A stretch of 64,000 nt of DNA from Paenibacillus sp. Soil766 (GTDB lineage Bacteria; Bacillota; Bacilli; Paenibacillales; NBRC-103111), in contig NZ_LMSJ01000012.1 of NCBI RefSeq assembly GCF_001428105.1, positions 119,970 through 183,969 of the forward strand, in the 5' to 3' direction. A program made the translations under genes and the position numbers. Below are positions 35,752 through 45,545 of this stretch, piece after piece; within the stretch, counting starts at the first letter, position 1; each line of letters opens with the position of its first letter. Under the pieces are notes generated by a model that was given only the letters and a program-made list of their open reading frames with translations, was not told where the DNA came from and did not search any database.

Positions 35752-38700
35752 ATGTTGAAGAGGATGACAAGGGTACGGGAAAGTCGTGTTGTTAAAAAGG
35801 TCATTGCCCTCATCATGATTGCTACGCTGCTTATCAGCATCGTGCCGATCGGAATGACAGCCGCTTATGCAGCTACGGGTGATGTACTGGGCGCTGAAGA
35901 GATTGGCGTGATCATCGATGATCAAGATTCTGCTGTCACGTACACGGGGCTTGCTGCACCGCCAAGCGGGGCGAACTTCATTCAAGGAGCAAGTGGAACC
36001 TATCAAAACAGATTTACTTATGCCAATTTGAACAAGGCTGCGCCTCAAAGCATGACATTTGCACCTCAATTTCCACAGGATGGCATGTATGCCTTCTATG
36101 TAAGGAAACCCGCTACAACTCGCTGGTATGCGGGCAACGTTCCTTATACGATTACACATGCTGCAGGCGAGCATATCATTAACAACCCGAGTTCGGGTGA
36201 TGGGACAGATGCATGGGTGCCATATGGCGTATATCCGTTCCGAAGCGGGCAGAAGTACCCCATTATAGCGGGTGGAACCGGGTATCAATATTTTCCGCCT
36301 GTGGCGCCTGCAGCGAATGGTTCGATTTCGATAGCGATTGACGGCATCAAGTTTGTCAAAGTTGGAGAATTGCCAGACCAAGCCGGGTTGGATGCCATCC
36401 AAGTCGCGCGCGATGCCGATATGACTGCTTCCATGAACCAATGGGCAGTTGATCTGGAAAAAGTGAATTACGAAGCAACAGGCACGATTGCTGCTAGTAC
36501 GACAGTAGGTTCGAACGTGTATGAACAGGTTCTTCGATTGAAGACGGGGAGTACGAGTAACCCCGATGTTCAAATTACCGCAGTAGCTCCTGTTGACGGT
36601 ACATATTTGAAAGTGGTGGACGGCAATCTCCTACTCAAAGCTAAGAATTTAACAACTTCGGATGTAAATGAAAACGCTGTCATTAAACTCAGTATGGGGA
36701 ATGCATCGGCGACAATTAACCTCGTGGTAACGATTACGCCAAGTCCAGTCACGAACGTTGGAAATGAAGACAATTTCACGGATACACCGACCTGGTACCG
36801 CGATTATGCGCCTGGTATATTCAATCCGAATGAGGGGACGATTGAGCTTCGGGTGCGTCTGGATAAACCCTATGAAGAATTCGGAAACACGTGGGACTTC
36901 CTGTTTAAATTAATTCCGGAACAAAGCGGTCCTGGAAACACGTTGATTCAGGCTCATATTCCGCCACCGAGTAAGAAGCCTACCGGTACGAATGCGGTGT
37001 ATGAACAACCGCTTACCTTCTTTGTGAGAAACGGTGAAGGAACCAATGGCGCTTATGCGTATGCGCAGCCGAATCAGCTCAGCTATCAAGTCGGTCAGCC
37101 CTTCAATCTGGCATTTTCTTGGAAAATGGGAACTGGCGGGTATGCCGCCATTTATAAAGATGGTGTTGAAATTACACCTCCAACGCCTATAACTGCAGCA
37201 GCGGTTTTGGAGAAGTTCATGCCCTACGAATTCATGGTAGAACGAAGCAGTCCGTTCAATGTCAGTCAGGTTAAGATTTCGACCAAAGCGCTAAGTGCAA
37301 GTGACCTGGAGCAGACTGCTCAGATTTTTAGCCGAGGAACGGATACAGCACTTCTTGCTGACATTACATATGGTCAAGACATTCAATCCCACAAATTTAT
37401 TACACCATGGCATAACTCATCTAAATATAGAGTAGTGAAGCCCGCATTCCGCAATGAGAAACAGGTTTACTATACAGGCGAAGATGCAGTCTATCCAGTT
37501 ATGACGGTTAATTATGGAGATAGCAACAAAGCCTACAACGTAAGCATTAAAGCAACAGATCCCTATGGGAAAGTAGAGTTTACCGAGAATCATACTGTGC
37601 TAGTAGCTGGAGGGGGTACGTATGGCATTGAGGAACTGCCACTTCCGGTGTTGAAGAATAAGGTAGGCTTCTGGTATTTGGAAACAACGATGAGTTCAAG
37701 CGACTCTGCACCTATCATCTATAAGAGTGGGATATCGAAAGTACCCGTCGATGAAGCGGGCGTAGCTGACGGTAAATATGCCAATTATTATGGGCAGCAC
37801 GCGAATTATGACTATGATATGTCCGCATGGACCAAAATTCATACGAGCGCAACGCGCGGTTGGGAAGGTGCGTTACAGTTCTTATGGTATGCTGTTGAGC
37901 CAACCAAAGGCAATTTCGTTTGGGACAAAAGCGATGCCTATGTCGAGAAGGCACAAGAAGCGGGAATGGATATCCTCGCAGTGCTGGGTTATCCTTCCGA
38001 TTGGGCCTCTAGCAGACCAGCCGAACAGGATATTCCGGCAGGCTTAAACGAACTTATCTACCGAGCGGAGCGTTGGGTACCTAAGGATATTAAGTATACG
38101 AATGGGACTCCAGGAACTGGTGAGGATTGGTCCAGCTATGTCTATCAGACGATGAAGCGCTACGCCGGTAAGGTGAAGTATTGGGAGGTCATCAACGAGG
38201 TGAATTTTCACCCTACTTCGAATCCCAAGACGATCGCAGCTGCCTTCTCAGGTACGAACGAAGAGTATATTTTGATGCAAAAAAGAGCTTATGAACAAGC
38301 ACAGCGGGTGAAGTCCGAATATAAGCTGGCAACGGGTCAAGACCTTGAGCTCTACGTAACAACAAGCGGATTTGCAACCCCAGACCCGGCTGCGGATCGT
38401 CAGTTGGCGGTTAATATGCTCAAGGGGGATAACGTTAACTATTACGATATTTACAATGTGCATGGGTATGTCGGAACACAAGGAATATCGGATATTCTTA
38501 CCGCTTATGGGCAAGCCAAAACGACTCACCCGAATCTGCAGCTGTGGCAGTCGGAGGTGTACCCACTTAATAGCAACCATACTCCATGGCGCATTTATGA
38601 CACTGTGTGGAACTACATGGATTTCTTGGGGGCAGGTACAGCCAAATATTTCAACATGGGGACTCCGGCCGAGGATACGTTCGTTACACGGCATTCCCAG

Positions 38701-40767
38701 TCGCCTACAGAAATGTATCAGACGCTGGCGACGCTGCAGCATCATATTCGTAAAGCTGACGAATATAAAGGTTCTTATACTAGCTTTGAAGGCGCTAATT
38801 TCCTGAAAGTCAATCATTATCTGAAGCGTACGGATGGCAAATATCTAAGTGTACTATCAGCAGATGACCTATTGTTATATGTAACTGTCGCCAACGCTGA
38901 GCAAATCGTTAGCGCGCAGGACGCCTACGGAAATACCGTTCCGGTTACGGACTATGATGGAACCAAGCGTTTACTGAAAAAGAACAGCTTGTTCATCGTC
39001 AGTCAAGCCCCGTTGCAAATTACGAAAGTCGCGGGAGATGTTCCGCTTGCGACAGTGAAAAACGGGGACTTTGAACGCGTAAGCGGAGACCCGGCAGGCG
39101 GCCCGTCAGCTGTGATATTGCCGGATTGGACGATGGGCTGGAACAGAGGTGTTTATGGAACAAATGCCTATGTGAATAAGACTTCTCCGTTTGCAGGACA
39201 GAACGCGGCTGAATTTAATTCGGTGGGAGCTCCGAATAATCGAACGTTCATGTACCAGCAAGTATCGATCAACCAACCTGGGACGTATGTGCTCTCCGCA
39301 CAAATCAAGAAGCTGGAAGGCAGCGATGTACAACCAGAGTTGAACATTTGGGACGGGGCTAACGATCATCAGCTTGCGTCTGTGACGTTAACGAATCAGT
39401 ATGTCAATTACAGCCAAACTTATGAAGTTAACGAGCCCATAGACTTGGTCCTCAATGTAGGTATCCTTTCAGGAGTAGGTAAAGCTGTGTTTGATAACAT
39501 TAGCTTTGAGCTGGTGCCAGAGAATGTCGCAATCACCATGGATAATTCGGATCCTACTGGTGTAACCCTCTTGGGCCAATGGGAAACCCGACCGAATGCA
39601 GATGCAAATAAAGGTGATTTTGCTTTAAATACTAAGAAAGACGGAGCATCCAGCGTGAGCTTTAAGCCAGTCATTCCATTCGATGGTATGTATGATGTTT
39701 ATGTATGGCAGCATATAACGACTGGAACGCAAAATGCTCCTTTTACCATCCATCATGCGAACGGTTCCGAAACAGTCTCTGTGAATCAATCGCAAAATGG
39801 GAAGAGTTGGTTTAAAATAGGCAGCTACCCTTTTCATAAAGGGGAGTCAGGCAGCGTTGTTGTTAAAAATGCCTATACACTAGGTAACTTTATCCTGGCC
39901 GATGGCGTTCGCTTTACGCGTACAGGTCCCATACCGATTCCCAATCTGGACTTGAACAATAAGCTGACAGGTCCGGCTACTGTAGATGGAGGACAAAGCT
40001 TCAAGGTCACGTACAGTCTGGACAGTGTGACGGACAGCGTATATGCGCTGGATGCGACCGTAACCTACGACTCGACCAAGCTGGATTTCATTTCTGCTGT
40101 GTCTTTGAAGGAAGGTTTCGATATTGTATCGACGAAAACCTCAGTTGCGGGCCAAGTCCGCATCATTGCTTCAAGCCTAGACGTCGCTAAAGCCATCAAG
40201 GCGAACGGTGATGTATTGGAATTGACCTTTGCATCCAAAGCAAATGGAACGAACGGCGGTGTAGATCTTCATGCAGCTTCCATTGCCGTTGTCGGTGCTG
40301 GACTTGAAAGCGCGCTGGCTTCCTTCAAGCTTACGGTCAATGTTCAATATGCGAATAAAAGCAACTTAACTGCAGCGATTGTTACCGCAGAGGCACTTTA
40401 CAATGCTTCCGTGGAGGGAACGCTGATTGGACAGTATCCGGTAGGCTCCAGAACGACTCTCCAATCGGCGATTAATGCAGCGAAGGCCGTAGAGACTGAC
40501 ACTGCCGTGACCCAGGCACAGATCGACGCGGCAACGAGCGCACTTGTTGGGGCTGTAGACGCTTTTAAACTGACTGTGAATAAGCGGAAGCCTGAGGATT
40601 TGAATGGTGACAATCGGATTAGCGTCAGCGACCTGTACTGGGTTTTGATCCATTATGGCAAAACATCAGCAAGCCCAGATTGGTCGACTGTTCAATTATT
40701 CGATGTCAATCAGGATCTGAAGATTGATTATCTCGATATGGCCGCAATTGCTATGAAAATGGAATAG
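35752..40767 (+). CDS. Secreted multidomain glycoside hydrolase with cohesin and dockerin
   Basis: 1671 residues. A long signal peptide ends MTAAYA. Then come a golvesin-like beta domain (about 50-205), an Ig-like segment, a LamG-like domain (about 345-520), a linker Ig domain and a GH39/GH5-like TIM barrel (about 640-1010) with acid/base E816 in WEVINEVNF and probable nucleophile E935 in LWQSEVYPL. After that follow a CBM4/9-like domain from NGDFERVSG, a second golvesin-like domain, a cohesin (about 1394-1530), a FIVAR-like helical repeat and a type I dockerin (1615-1671) with two Ca-binding loops (DLNGDNRISVSDL, DVNQDLKIDYLDM). The substrate is not readable. GGAGGTG lies nine bases before ATG 35752. 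It is preceded by the shared 41-bp motif. Confidence 0.88.
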   Translation: MLKRMTRVRESRVVKKVIALIMIATLLISIVPIGMTAAYAATGDVLGAEEIGVIIDDQDSAVTYTGLAAPPSGANFIQGASGTYQNRFTYANLNKAAPQSMTFAPQFPQDGMYAFYVRKPATTRWYAGNVPYTITHAAGEHIINNPSSGDGTDAWVPYGVYPFRSGQKYPIIAGGTGYQYFPPVAPAANGSISIAIDGIKFVKVGELPDQAGLDAIQVARDADMTASMNQWAVDLEKVNYEATGTIAASTTVGSNVYEQVLRLKTGSTSNPDVQITAVAPVDGTYLKVVDGNLLLKAKNLTTSDVNENAVIKLSMGNASATINLVVTITPSPVTNVGNEDNFTDTPTWYRDYAPGIFNPNEGTIELRVRLDKPYEEFGNTWDFLFKLIPEQSGPGNTLIQAHIPPPSKKPTGTNAVYEQPLTFFVRNGEGTNGAYAYAQPNQLSYQVGQPFNLAFSWKMGTGGYAAIYKDGVEITPPTPITAAAVLEKFMPYEFMVERSSPFNVSQVKISTKALSASDLEQTAQIFSRGTDTALLADITYGQDIQSHKFITPWHNSSKYRVVKPAFRNEKQVYYTGEDAVYPVMTVNYGDSNKAYNVSIKATDPYGKVEFTENHTVLVAGGGTYGIEELPLPVLKNKVGFWYLETTMSSSDSAPIIYKSGISKVPVDEAGVADGKYANYYGQHANYDYDMSAWTKIHTSATRGWEGALQFLWYAVEPTKGNFVWDKSDAYVEKAQEAGMDILAVLGYPSDWASSRPAEQDIPAGLNELIYRAERWVPKDIKYTNGTPGTGEDWSSYVYQTMKRYAGKVKYWEVINEVNFHPTSNPKTIAAAFSGTNEEYILMQKRAYEQAQRVKSEYKLATGQDLELYVTTSGFATPDPAADRQLAVNMLKGDNVNYYDIYNVHGYVGTQGISDILTAYGQAKTTHPNLQLWQSEVYPLNSNHTPWRIYDTVWNYMDFLGAGTAKYFNMGTPAEDTFVTRHSQSPTEMYQTLATLQHHIRKADEYKGSYTSFEGANFLKVNHYLKRTDGKYLSVLSADDLLLYVTVANAEQIVSAQDAYGNTVPVTDYDGTKRLLKKNSLFIVSQAPLQITKVAGDVPLATVKNGDFERVSGDPAGGPSAVILPDWTMGWNRGVYGTNAYVNKTSPFAGQNAAEFNSVGAPNNRTFMYQQVSINQPGTYVLSAQIKKLEGSDVQPELNIWDGANDHQLASVTLTNQYVNYSQTYEVNEPIDLVLNVGILSGVGKAVFDNISFELVPENVAITMDNSDPTGVTLLGQWETRPNADANKGDFALNTKKDGASSVSFKPVIPFDGMYDVYVWQHITTGTQNAPFTIHHANGSETVSVNQSQNGKSWFKIGSYPFHKGESGSVVVKNAYTLGNFILADGVRFTRTGPIPIPNLDLNNKLTGPATVDGGQSFKVTYSLDSVTDSVYALDATVTYDSTKLDFISAVSLKEGFDIVSTKTSVAGQVRIIASSLDVAKAIKANGDVLELTFASKANGTNGGVDLHAASIAVVGAGLESALASFKLTVNVQYANKSNLTAAIVTAEALYNASVEGTLIGQYPVGSRTTLQSAINAAKAVETDTAVTQAQIDAATSALVGAVDAFKLTVNKRKPEDLNGDNRISVSDLYWVLIHYGKTSASPDWSTVQLFDVNQDLKIDYLDMAAIAMKME

Positions 40768-40777
40768 CTATCCAGAC

Positions 40778-40819
40778 TTCGGGAGATGGGTATGAGAATA
40801 CCCAATCTCCCGAATCTTT
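40778..40819 (+). terminator. Rho-independent terminator of the giant glycosidase gene
   Basis: Stem TTCGGGAGAT-GGGTAT pairs with ATACCC-A-ATCTCCCGAA (one bulged A), 16 pairs, followed by TCTTTAATT. It starts 11 bases after the stop codon. Confidence 0.85.
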
Positions 40820-40861
40820 AATTCCATAAACAATGCGAGACGTCCTCGAAGGACGGAGTAG

Positions 40862-41515
40862 CCGGTTTGCTTTACGCTAACTGGTGCACCAGTCGACTTC
40901 TCCGTTTCGATCCTATATACTTCCGGACAAGTAACAGAGATACACGACTATGATAACGCGTTTGCCGCTCGCACTTTACCGGCTGGGCAACTAGATCCAG
41001 CCAAATCAGCAGCTGTTCTATTTCGTTCAGATTGCACGATGGCTCCGGTTCCAACCTTATTCGTCAAGCAACTGGATGGCTCCTATACAGCACTGATCCA
41101 ACGTATGGGCAATAGTACGTACGGGCTTATTACGGGGAGCCGAACATTTCCAGACTTGAGCGGTCACTGGTCCAGACTTGACATCGAAGCCATGGCAGGC
41201 CGCTTGCTTGTGAATGGGGATTGGGAGGGGAGATTCCGTCCGGATGATGCCATAACCAGAGCTGAATTTGCCGAGTTGTTAACGGATGGGTTTGCTTTGC
41301 CGGAGAAAGATGCCCGTATGACCTTCTTCAGTGATGTAGACCCGTCTGCTTGGTATTCTCCTTCTCTCCGTACGGCGTTGTCCTTTGGCCTGATTGAAGG
41401 CTACGACGGAGGACTAATCCGTCCTGATTCATTCGTCTCACGGGAGGAAATTGCCGTCATGCTGGATCGGGCGCTACACTTAACGGAATATAAATTTACC
41501 CTACATTGTGATTGA
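40862..41515 (+). pseudogene. Remnant of an SLH-domain cell-surface protein gene
   Basis: An open frame from just after a TAG at 40859 reads APVDFSVSILYTSGQVTEI, then a beta strand region VPTLFVKQLDGSYTALIQRMGNSTYGLI. Two SLH motifs follow (FPDLSGHWSRLDIEAMAGRLLVNG with FRPDDAITRAEFAELL; FFSDVDPSAWYSPSLRTALSFGLIEGYDGG with FVSREEIAVML). The third SLH repeat is lost, the tail ending TEYKFTLHCD. There is no start codon or ribosome site at the 5' end; the ATG at 41039 is internal to the domain. SLH domains anchor proteins to the cell wall. The fragment is truncated at both ends, so it is a pseudogene. Confidence 0.8.
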
Positions 41516-41580
41516 GCAAAACTATCCCAGTAAGATACAATTAAGTGAACACGCTCAAATTGCCAAGGAGGTCTCTGCCT

Positions 41581-42675
41581 ATGTACACAATGATGCTTGT
41601 CGACGACGATTATATTTCGAGGGAAGGCCTGCGAGATCTCATCGACTGGGATCGTCTGGGTATCGAGATTACGGGTGAAGCAGAAGACGGGGCGGAGGCG
41701 CTGCTTGTTGCACGTGACCTGAGACCAGATATCGTGATTACAGATGTCGTAATGCCAGTGATGGATGGCATCACATTAATAGACAAGTTGAAACATGAAC
41801 AGCCTGCCGTCATGGTAATCATGATAAGCGCTCATCAAGACATTCAGTATGTGAAGGCTTCAATTAAATTGGATGCGATCGATTATATATTGAAACCGTT
41901 TAATCGAGAGGAATTAAAGCAGGTAGTCGCCAAAGTTGTCGCTAAGCTGGATAAAGAAAGAGCGGAGAAGCGATTACAGGAAGACGTTAGCCAGTATTAT
42001 TCTGGCAGTATTTCATCTACGGGGTTGCCGGTGATTGTGGAGTCCATGGAGAAGATCATAGGATTGTGCAGCACGGGGCAAACAGAAGCATTAACTGCTG
42101 AGGTTCAGGAGTTCTTTATTACGATCCGGCAATTGAAAATGGAAAGCATGTTGTTCCTAACGACCATCTGCAGTGAGCTTCTTATTAAAGCAATTCGAAG
42201 CGCAGCTACGCATATCGAGTCTGCCATTGCGCAAGAGGTGAAGGAGTCCTTGCACCAGTTCAGAACGATGCAGAGTCCACAACAAATTGAGAATTTTGTG
42301 CTTGAGAAGCTAGCTTATTTGGAGTCGGCTACCAATGAGTTGCGAAACAGTAAGTCCCGAAGAGTTATTCGGGATGTGGAGGGCATTATTCATAAGATTT
42401 ACTATCAGAATCTGACGATTGGGCAGTTGGCGTCGGAAGTATTCATGTCACCTGGACATCTTCAGACGTTATTCAAAAAAGAAACAGGTCACACGATAAA
42501 TGATTACATCACACATGTACGATTAAAGAAGGCGCAGGAGCTGCTCAAGGACGCCTCTATTAAAATATATGAAGTAGCCAATCAGGTTGGGTACCAGGAC
42601 ACGCATTATTTTACCAAAATATTCAAAAAAGTCGTGGGCGTCAACCCTATGGAATATCGGGAGAAAATGCTATGA
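41581..42675 (+). CDS. YesN-type response regulator (CheY receiver plus AraC DNA-binding)
   Basis: 364 residues. Receiver with LVDDD, phosphoacceptor D55 in VITDVVMPVMDG and the Lys of ILKPFN. The C-terminal AraC domain has LTIGQLASEVFMSPGHLQTLFKKETG and VANQVGYQDTHYFTKIFKK. ATG 41581 follows AAGGAGG by nine bases. Here the regulator gene comes before its kinase, with which it overlaps (ATGA). It is the best candidate to bind the twin 41-bp motifs at 35607 and 44451. Confidence 0.93.
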   Translation: MYTMMLVDDDYISREGLRDLIDWDRLGIEITGEAEDGAEALLVARDLRPDIVITDVVMPVMDGITLIDKLKHEQPAVMVIMISAHQDIQYVKASIKLDAIDYILKPFNREELKQVVAKVVAKLDKERAEKRLQEDVSQYYSGSISSTGLPVIVESMEKIIGLCSTGQTEALTAEVQEFFITIRQLKMESMLFLTTICSELLIKAIRSAATHIESAIAQEVKESLHQFRTMQSPQQIENFVLEKLAYLESATNELRNSKSRRVIRDVEGIIHKIYYQNLTIGQLASEVFMSPGHLQTLFKKETGHTINDYITHVRLKKAQELLKDASIKIYEVANQVGYQDTHYFTKIFKKVVGVNPMEYREKML

Positions 42676-44450
42676 GAGTAGTGATTAACAAGCTCAGTGG
42701 CGTTTACTATAACATTAACCTGCGGACCAAGCTGGTCATTTCCTATTTAATTTTGATCATTATTCCGGTTATGGTACTGGTCTATTTCTCTTATATTACG
42801 ATTCATAAATCTGTGGTTGAGCAGACAGGCAAGGCTTATTTGGAAACCTTGAAGCAGGCAGAGAAAAACATCGCCTTCGGTATCGAAACCGCCTACAACA
42901 TTGCTGATCTAACGCAAAGTAACTATGATATTCAACAAATTCTAAGAACGGTATCTGAACGAGCTTTGACTTCGGGGGAAGTGATTGATTTTTTTAATCT
43001 GCTGAGCAAAAACGTGAGCAATTACGTGGGCAAGAGCAATGTGCTCAAGGTTAGCTATTTTATGAAAGGGAACCCAACCTTCGTCTCGGCAAGCCCTAAT
43101 TTTTTTGGTATAGATCAGCTTCAACTTGAAGCTGGTCTACAGCCACTTTTGGAAGGCAAAATCAAAGAAAAGTGGTTCTATGCAAGCGACGTGGAACATC
43201 TAAGCATCGTTCAAGGCGATGAGGTTCTCTTTATTAAAGAAATCAAGGATATCAATCGATTTCAGCATGTCCTTGGCTATGTAATGGTGGAGCTGGATGC
43301 CAAATTTATCTGGTCTATTCTGAATGATATTCGACTTCCAGATGGTGCGGAAACACTGGTTATGTCCCCTAGCAAGCGAATTGGACAGGCGCAATTACTG
43401 GCAGGGGGCAGCGATGTAAGCGACCTCTTCTTGGAGTCTTTGCCGGAAGATGAGGAAGGGATTGTCAGTTTCGGACCTGCAGAGAGAACCAATTATGCTG
43501 TATTCAGCAGAACGAAAGGTCTGGAATGGCAAATTGCACTGCTCATGACAGAGAAGCATCTTGGGATGAACAGCAGGTGGATTCAGAATTTTATGCTAGG
43601 CTTGGCCGGGGTAGTCTCGATTATTGCTATCATTACTGCGTTCATCATTTCAGGGAGCATTACCAAAAGGTTGAAAAAGTTGGTGAAGCTCATCAAGCAT
43701 GCAGAAAAAGGGAACTTTGAGACCGAGGATAATATTCGAGGAAATGATGAATATGCGCGACTGCAGCGCTCTTTTAATAAGATGAGTACGCGAATTAAAG
43801 CCCTTATTGAAGAGGTATATCAGGCACAAATTAGCAAGCAAGAGTCAGAAATGAAGCTGCTGTATGCCCAGATTAACCCACACTTCTTGTATAACACCCT
43901 AGATATTATTCAATGGAGTGCTTTACGAATCGACGCGAAGGAAATCGCGGAATTGACCGAGTCACTGGCCAAGTTTCTGAGGCTCAGTTTAAACGAAGGC
44001 AAGGAGCATATCAGCGTTGCAGAAGAAATTATGGAAGTCAGTAAATATATGCAGATTATTAATTACCGCTATCGGGGAGCCATCCAGTTCATTACGGACG
44101 TTGAAGAAGGTCTGGAAGAGAAGATTATGATCAAAATGATTCTGCAACCGCTAGTTGAAAACGCAGTTATTCATGGCATTCGGCCTAAGAAAGGGAAGGC
44201 TGGAACAATTGTCGTCCGTGCTTATCGGGAGGACGCCTATATGTATTTAGAGGTCAACGATGATGGCGTTGGGATAACGACAGAGAGGCTTCAGCAACTG
44301 TTTGAAACGGAGAGCAGAGGGTATGGCGTGAAGAACGTGCATCAGCGTATACAAGTTTATTATGGTATGGAATGTGGCTTGCAGTTCTACAGCGAACCGG
44401 GTGTGGGCTGCCGTGCCGTTGCGAAGCTCAAAATTTCGGGAAGCGTATAA
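42672..44450 (+). CDS. YesM-type sensor histidine kinase
   Basis: 592 residues. Two membrane helices (VISYLILIIIPVMVLVYFSY and FMLGLAGVVSIIAIITAFIIS) flank an extracytoplasmic Cache-like sensor of about 250 residues. HAMP follows, then the kinase core with H404 in QINPHFLYNTL, N-box NAVIHGI, DDGVGI and YGVKNVHQRI. Its ATG overlaps the regulator stop. It probably senses a sugar connected with the CUT1 transporter that follows and the upstream secreted enzyme. Confidence 0.93.
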   Translation: MRVVINKLSGVYYNINLRTKLVISYLILIIIPVMVLVYFSYITIHKSVVEQTGKAYLETLKQAEKNIAFGIETAYNIADLTQSNYDIQQILRTVSERALTSGEVIDFFNLLSKNVSNYVGKSNVLKVSYFMKGNPTFVSASPNFFGIDQLQLEAGLQPLLEGKIKEKWFYASDVEHLSIVQGDEVLFIKEIKDINRFQHVLGYVMVELDAKFIWSILNDIRLPDGAETLVMSPSKRIGQAQLLAGGSDVSDLFLESLPEDEEGIVSFGPAERTNYAVFSRTKGLEWQIALLMTEKHLGMNSRWIQNFMLGLAGVVSIIAIITAFIISGSITKRLKKLVKLIKHAEKGNFETEDNIRGNDEYARLQRSFNKMSTRIKALIEEVYQAQISKQESEMKLLYAQINPHFLYNTLDIIQWSALRIDAKEIAELTESLAKFLRLSLNEGKEHISVAEEIMEVSKYMQIINYRYRGAIQFITDVEEGLEEKIMIKMILQPLVENAVIHGIRPKKGKAGTIVVRAYREDAYMYLEVNDDGVGITTERLQQLFETESRGYGVKNVHQRIQVYYGMECGLQFYSEPGVGCRAVAKLKISGSV

Positions 44451-44491
44451 TCCGTATTTTTGTCAGTGATATCTTACTTCTGTCCTGTTGT
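44451..44491 (+). promoter_or_regulatory. 41-bp regulatory motif, copy 2 (before the CUT1 operon)
   Basis: Same 41-base motif as at 35607-35647, including an identical 24-base core that starts GATATCTTACTTC. It begins at the kinase stop codon's end, about 60 bases before the transporter start. The direct repeat TTTTGTC/TTCTGTC keeps its 20-base spacing. Confidence 0.75.
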
Positions 44492-44549
44492 AGCTGATAG
44501 GCTTATTTACGTAAAATAAAGCTATAGAACAAGGAGTTGAGGTGATGAA

Positions 44550-45518
44550 ATGGCAAAGATTACACCCTCCCACGCGATTGATTCTCTAGATGCAGGTGTG
44601 ATCCCCAAGACAAAAAATCGCCTGAAGGCAAGAATCGTGCATAATCTAGATTTATATCTGATTATTTCGATCCCCTTACTGGTGCTTTTGATTTACAGCT
44701 ATGTCCCGATGCTGGGGATCGTCATCGCATTTAAGAACTATCGGGTATTCGACGGCATACTGGATAGTAAGTGGGTAGGACTGGCGCATTTTCGAACATT
44801 GTTGACCGATCCTAAATTTTTTAGTGTGTTGAGCAATACGATGTTGATTAATTTGTTCAAATTTATTTTTCAGTTTCCACTGCCGATTATCTTGGCGCTG
44901 CTATTGAATGAAGTTAGGACGGGCTTTGTCAAACGCATGACGCAAACGCTTACTTATCTGCCGCATTTTCTATCATGGGTTGTTATTGCAGGGATCTTTG
45001 TGGATATCCTCTCCCCAAGTACAGGTATTATCAATGCCATGCTGAAGGTGTTTAATATCTCGCCGATTTCGTTTCTTGGCGATGATAGTTACTTCCGCAG
45101 TGTTCTCGTCGCATCAACGGCTTGGAAGGAAACCGGTTGGAGCGCCATTATTTACTTGGCCGCTTTAACGTCCATCGATCCTGATCTGTACGCCGCGTCC
45201 AGCGTTGATGGTGCTGGTAAGCTCAGACAAACGTGGCATATTACGCTCCCAGGCATATCGAGCACGATCGTTTTCATTATTATTCTAAGGGTGTCGACCT
45301 TATTGGGCAGCGATACGGAACAGGTGCTTCTCCTGTACAATCCCCTTGTATACAGCGTTGGGGATGTCATCGGAACTTATGTGTACCGCGAAGGGATTCA
45401 GAACGGCAGTTACAGCTATACAACCGCAGTAGGCTTGTTTGTATCAGCTATCGGATTTACCTTGATGATTACGGCCAATAAGATAAGTCGCAAGTATTCG
45501 AACCGTGGGATATGGTAA
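44550..45518 (+). CDS. CUT1 ABC transporter permease (LplB/YteP type)
   Basis: 322 residues, six predicted helices, with the typical opening LYLIISIPLLVLLIYSYVPMLGIVIAFKNY and the EAA loop AASSVDGAGKLRQTWHITLPGI. LplB-type permeases occur in Paenibacillus importers for complex plant polysaccharide fragments. GAGG lies seven bases before ATG 44550. It pairs with the next permease; no ATPase is encoded nearby. Confidence 0.93.
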   Translation: MAKITPSHAIDSLDAGVIPKTKNRLKARIVHNLDLYLIISIPLLVLLIYSYVPMLGIVIAFKNYRVFDGILDSKWVGLAHFRTLLTDPKFFSVLSNTMLINLFKFIFQFPLPIILALLLNEVRTGFVKRMTQTLTYLPHFLSWVVIAGIFVDILSPSTGIINAMLKVFNISPISFLGDDSYFRSVLVASTAWKETGWSAIIYLAALTSIDPDLYAASSVDGAGKLRQTWHITLPGISSTIVFIIILRVSTLLGSDTEQVLLLYNPLVYSVGDVIGTYVYREGIQNGSYSYTTAVGLFVSAIGFTLMITANKISRKYSNRGIW

Positions 45519-45545
45519 ATAAGGGGCAGAGAGGAGCAAATAACT

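Noticed and set aside
35731..36573. A 280-codon open frame on the minus strand under the giant glycosidase gene
   Set aside because: It is antisense to well-supported signal peptide and domain sequence, is Cys/Arg/His-rich and has no recognisable motif. Other long antisense frames, such as 1614-2306 and 38248-38817, are rejected likewise.
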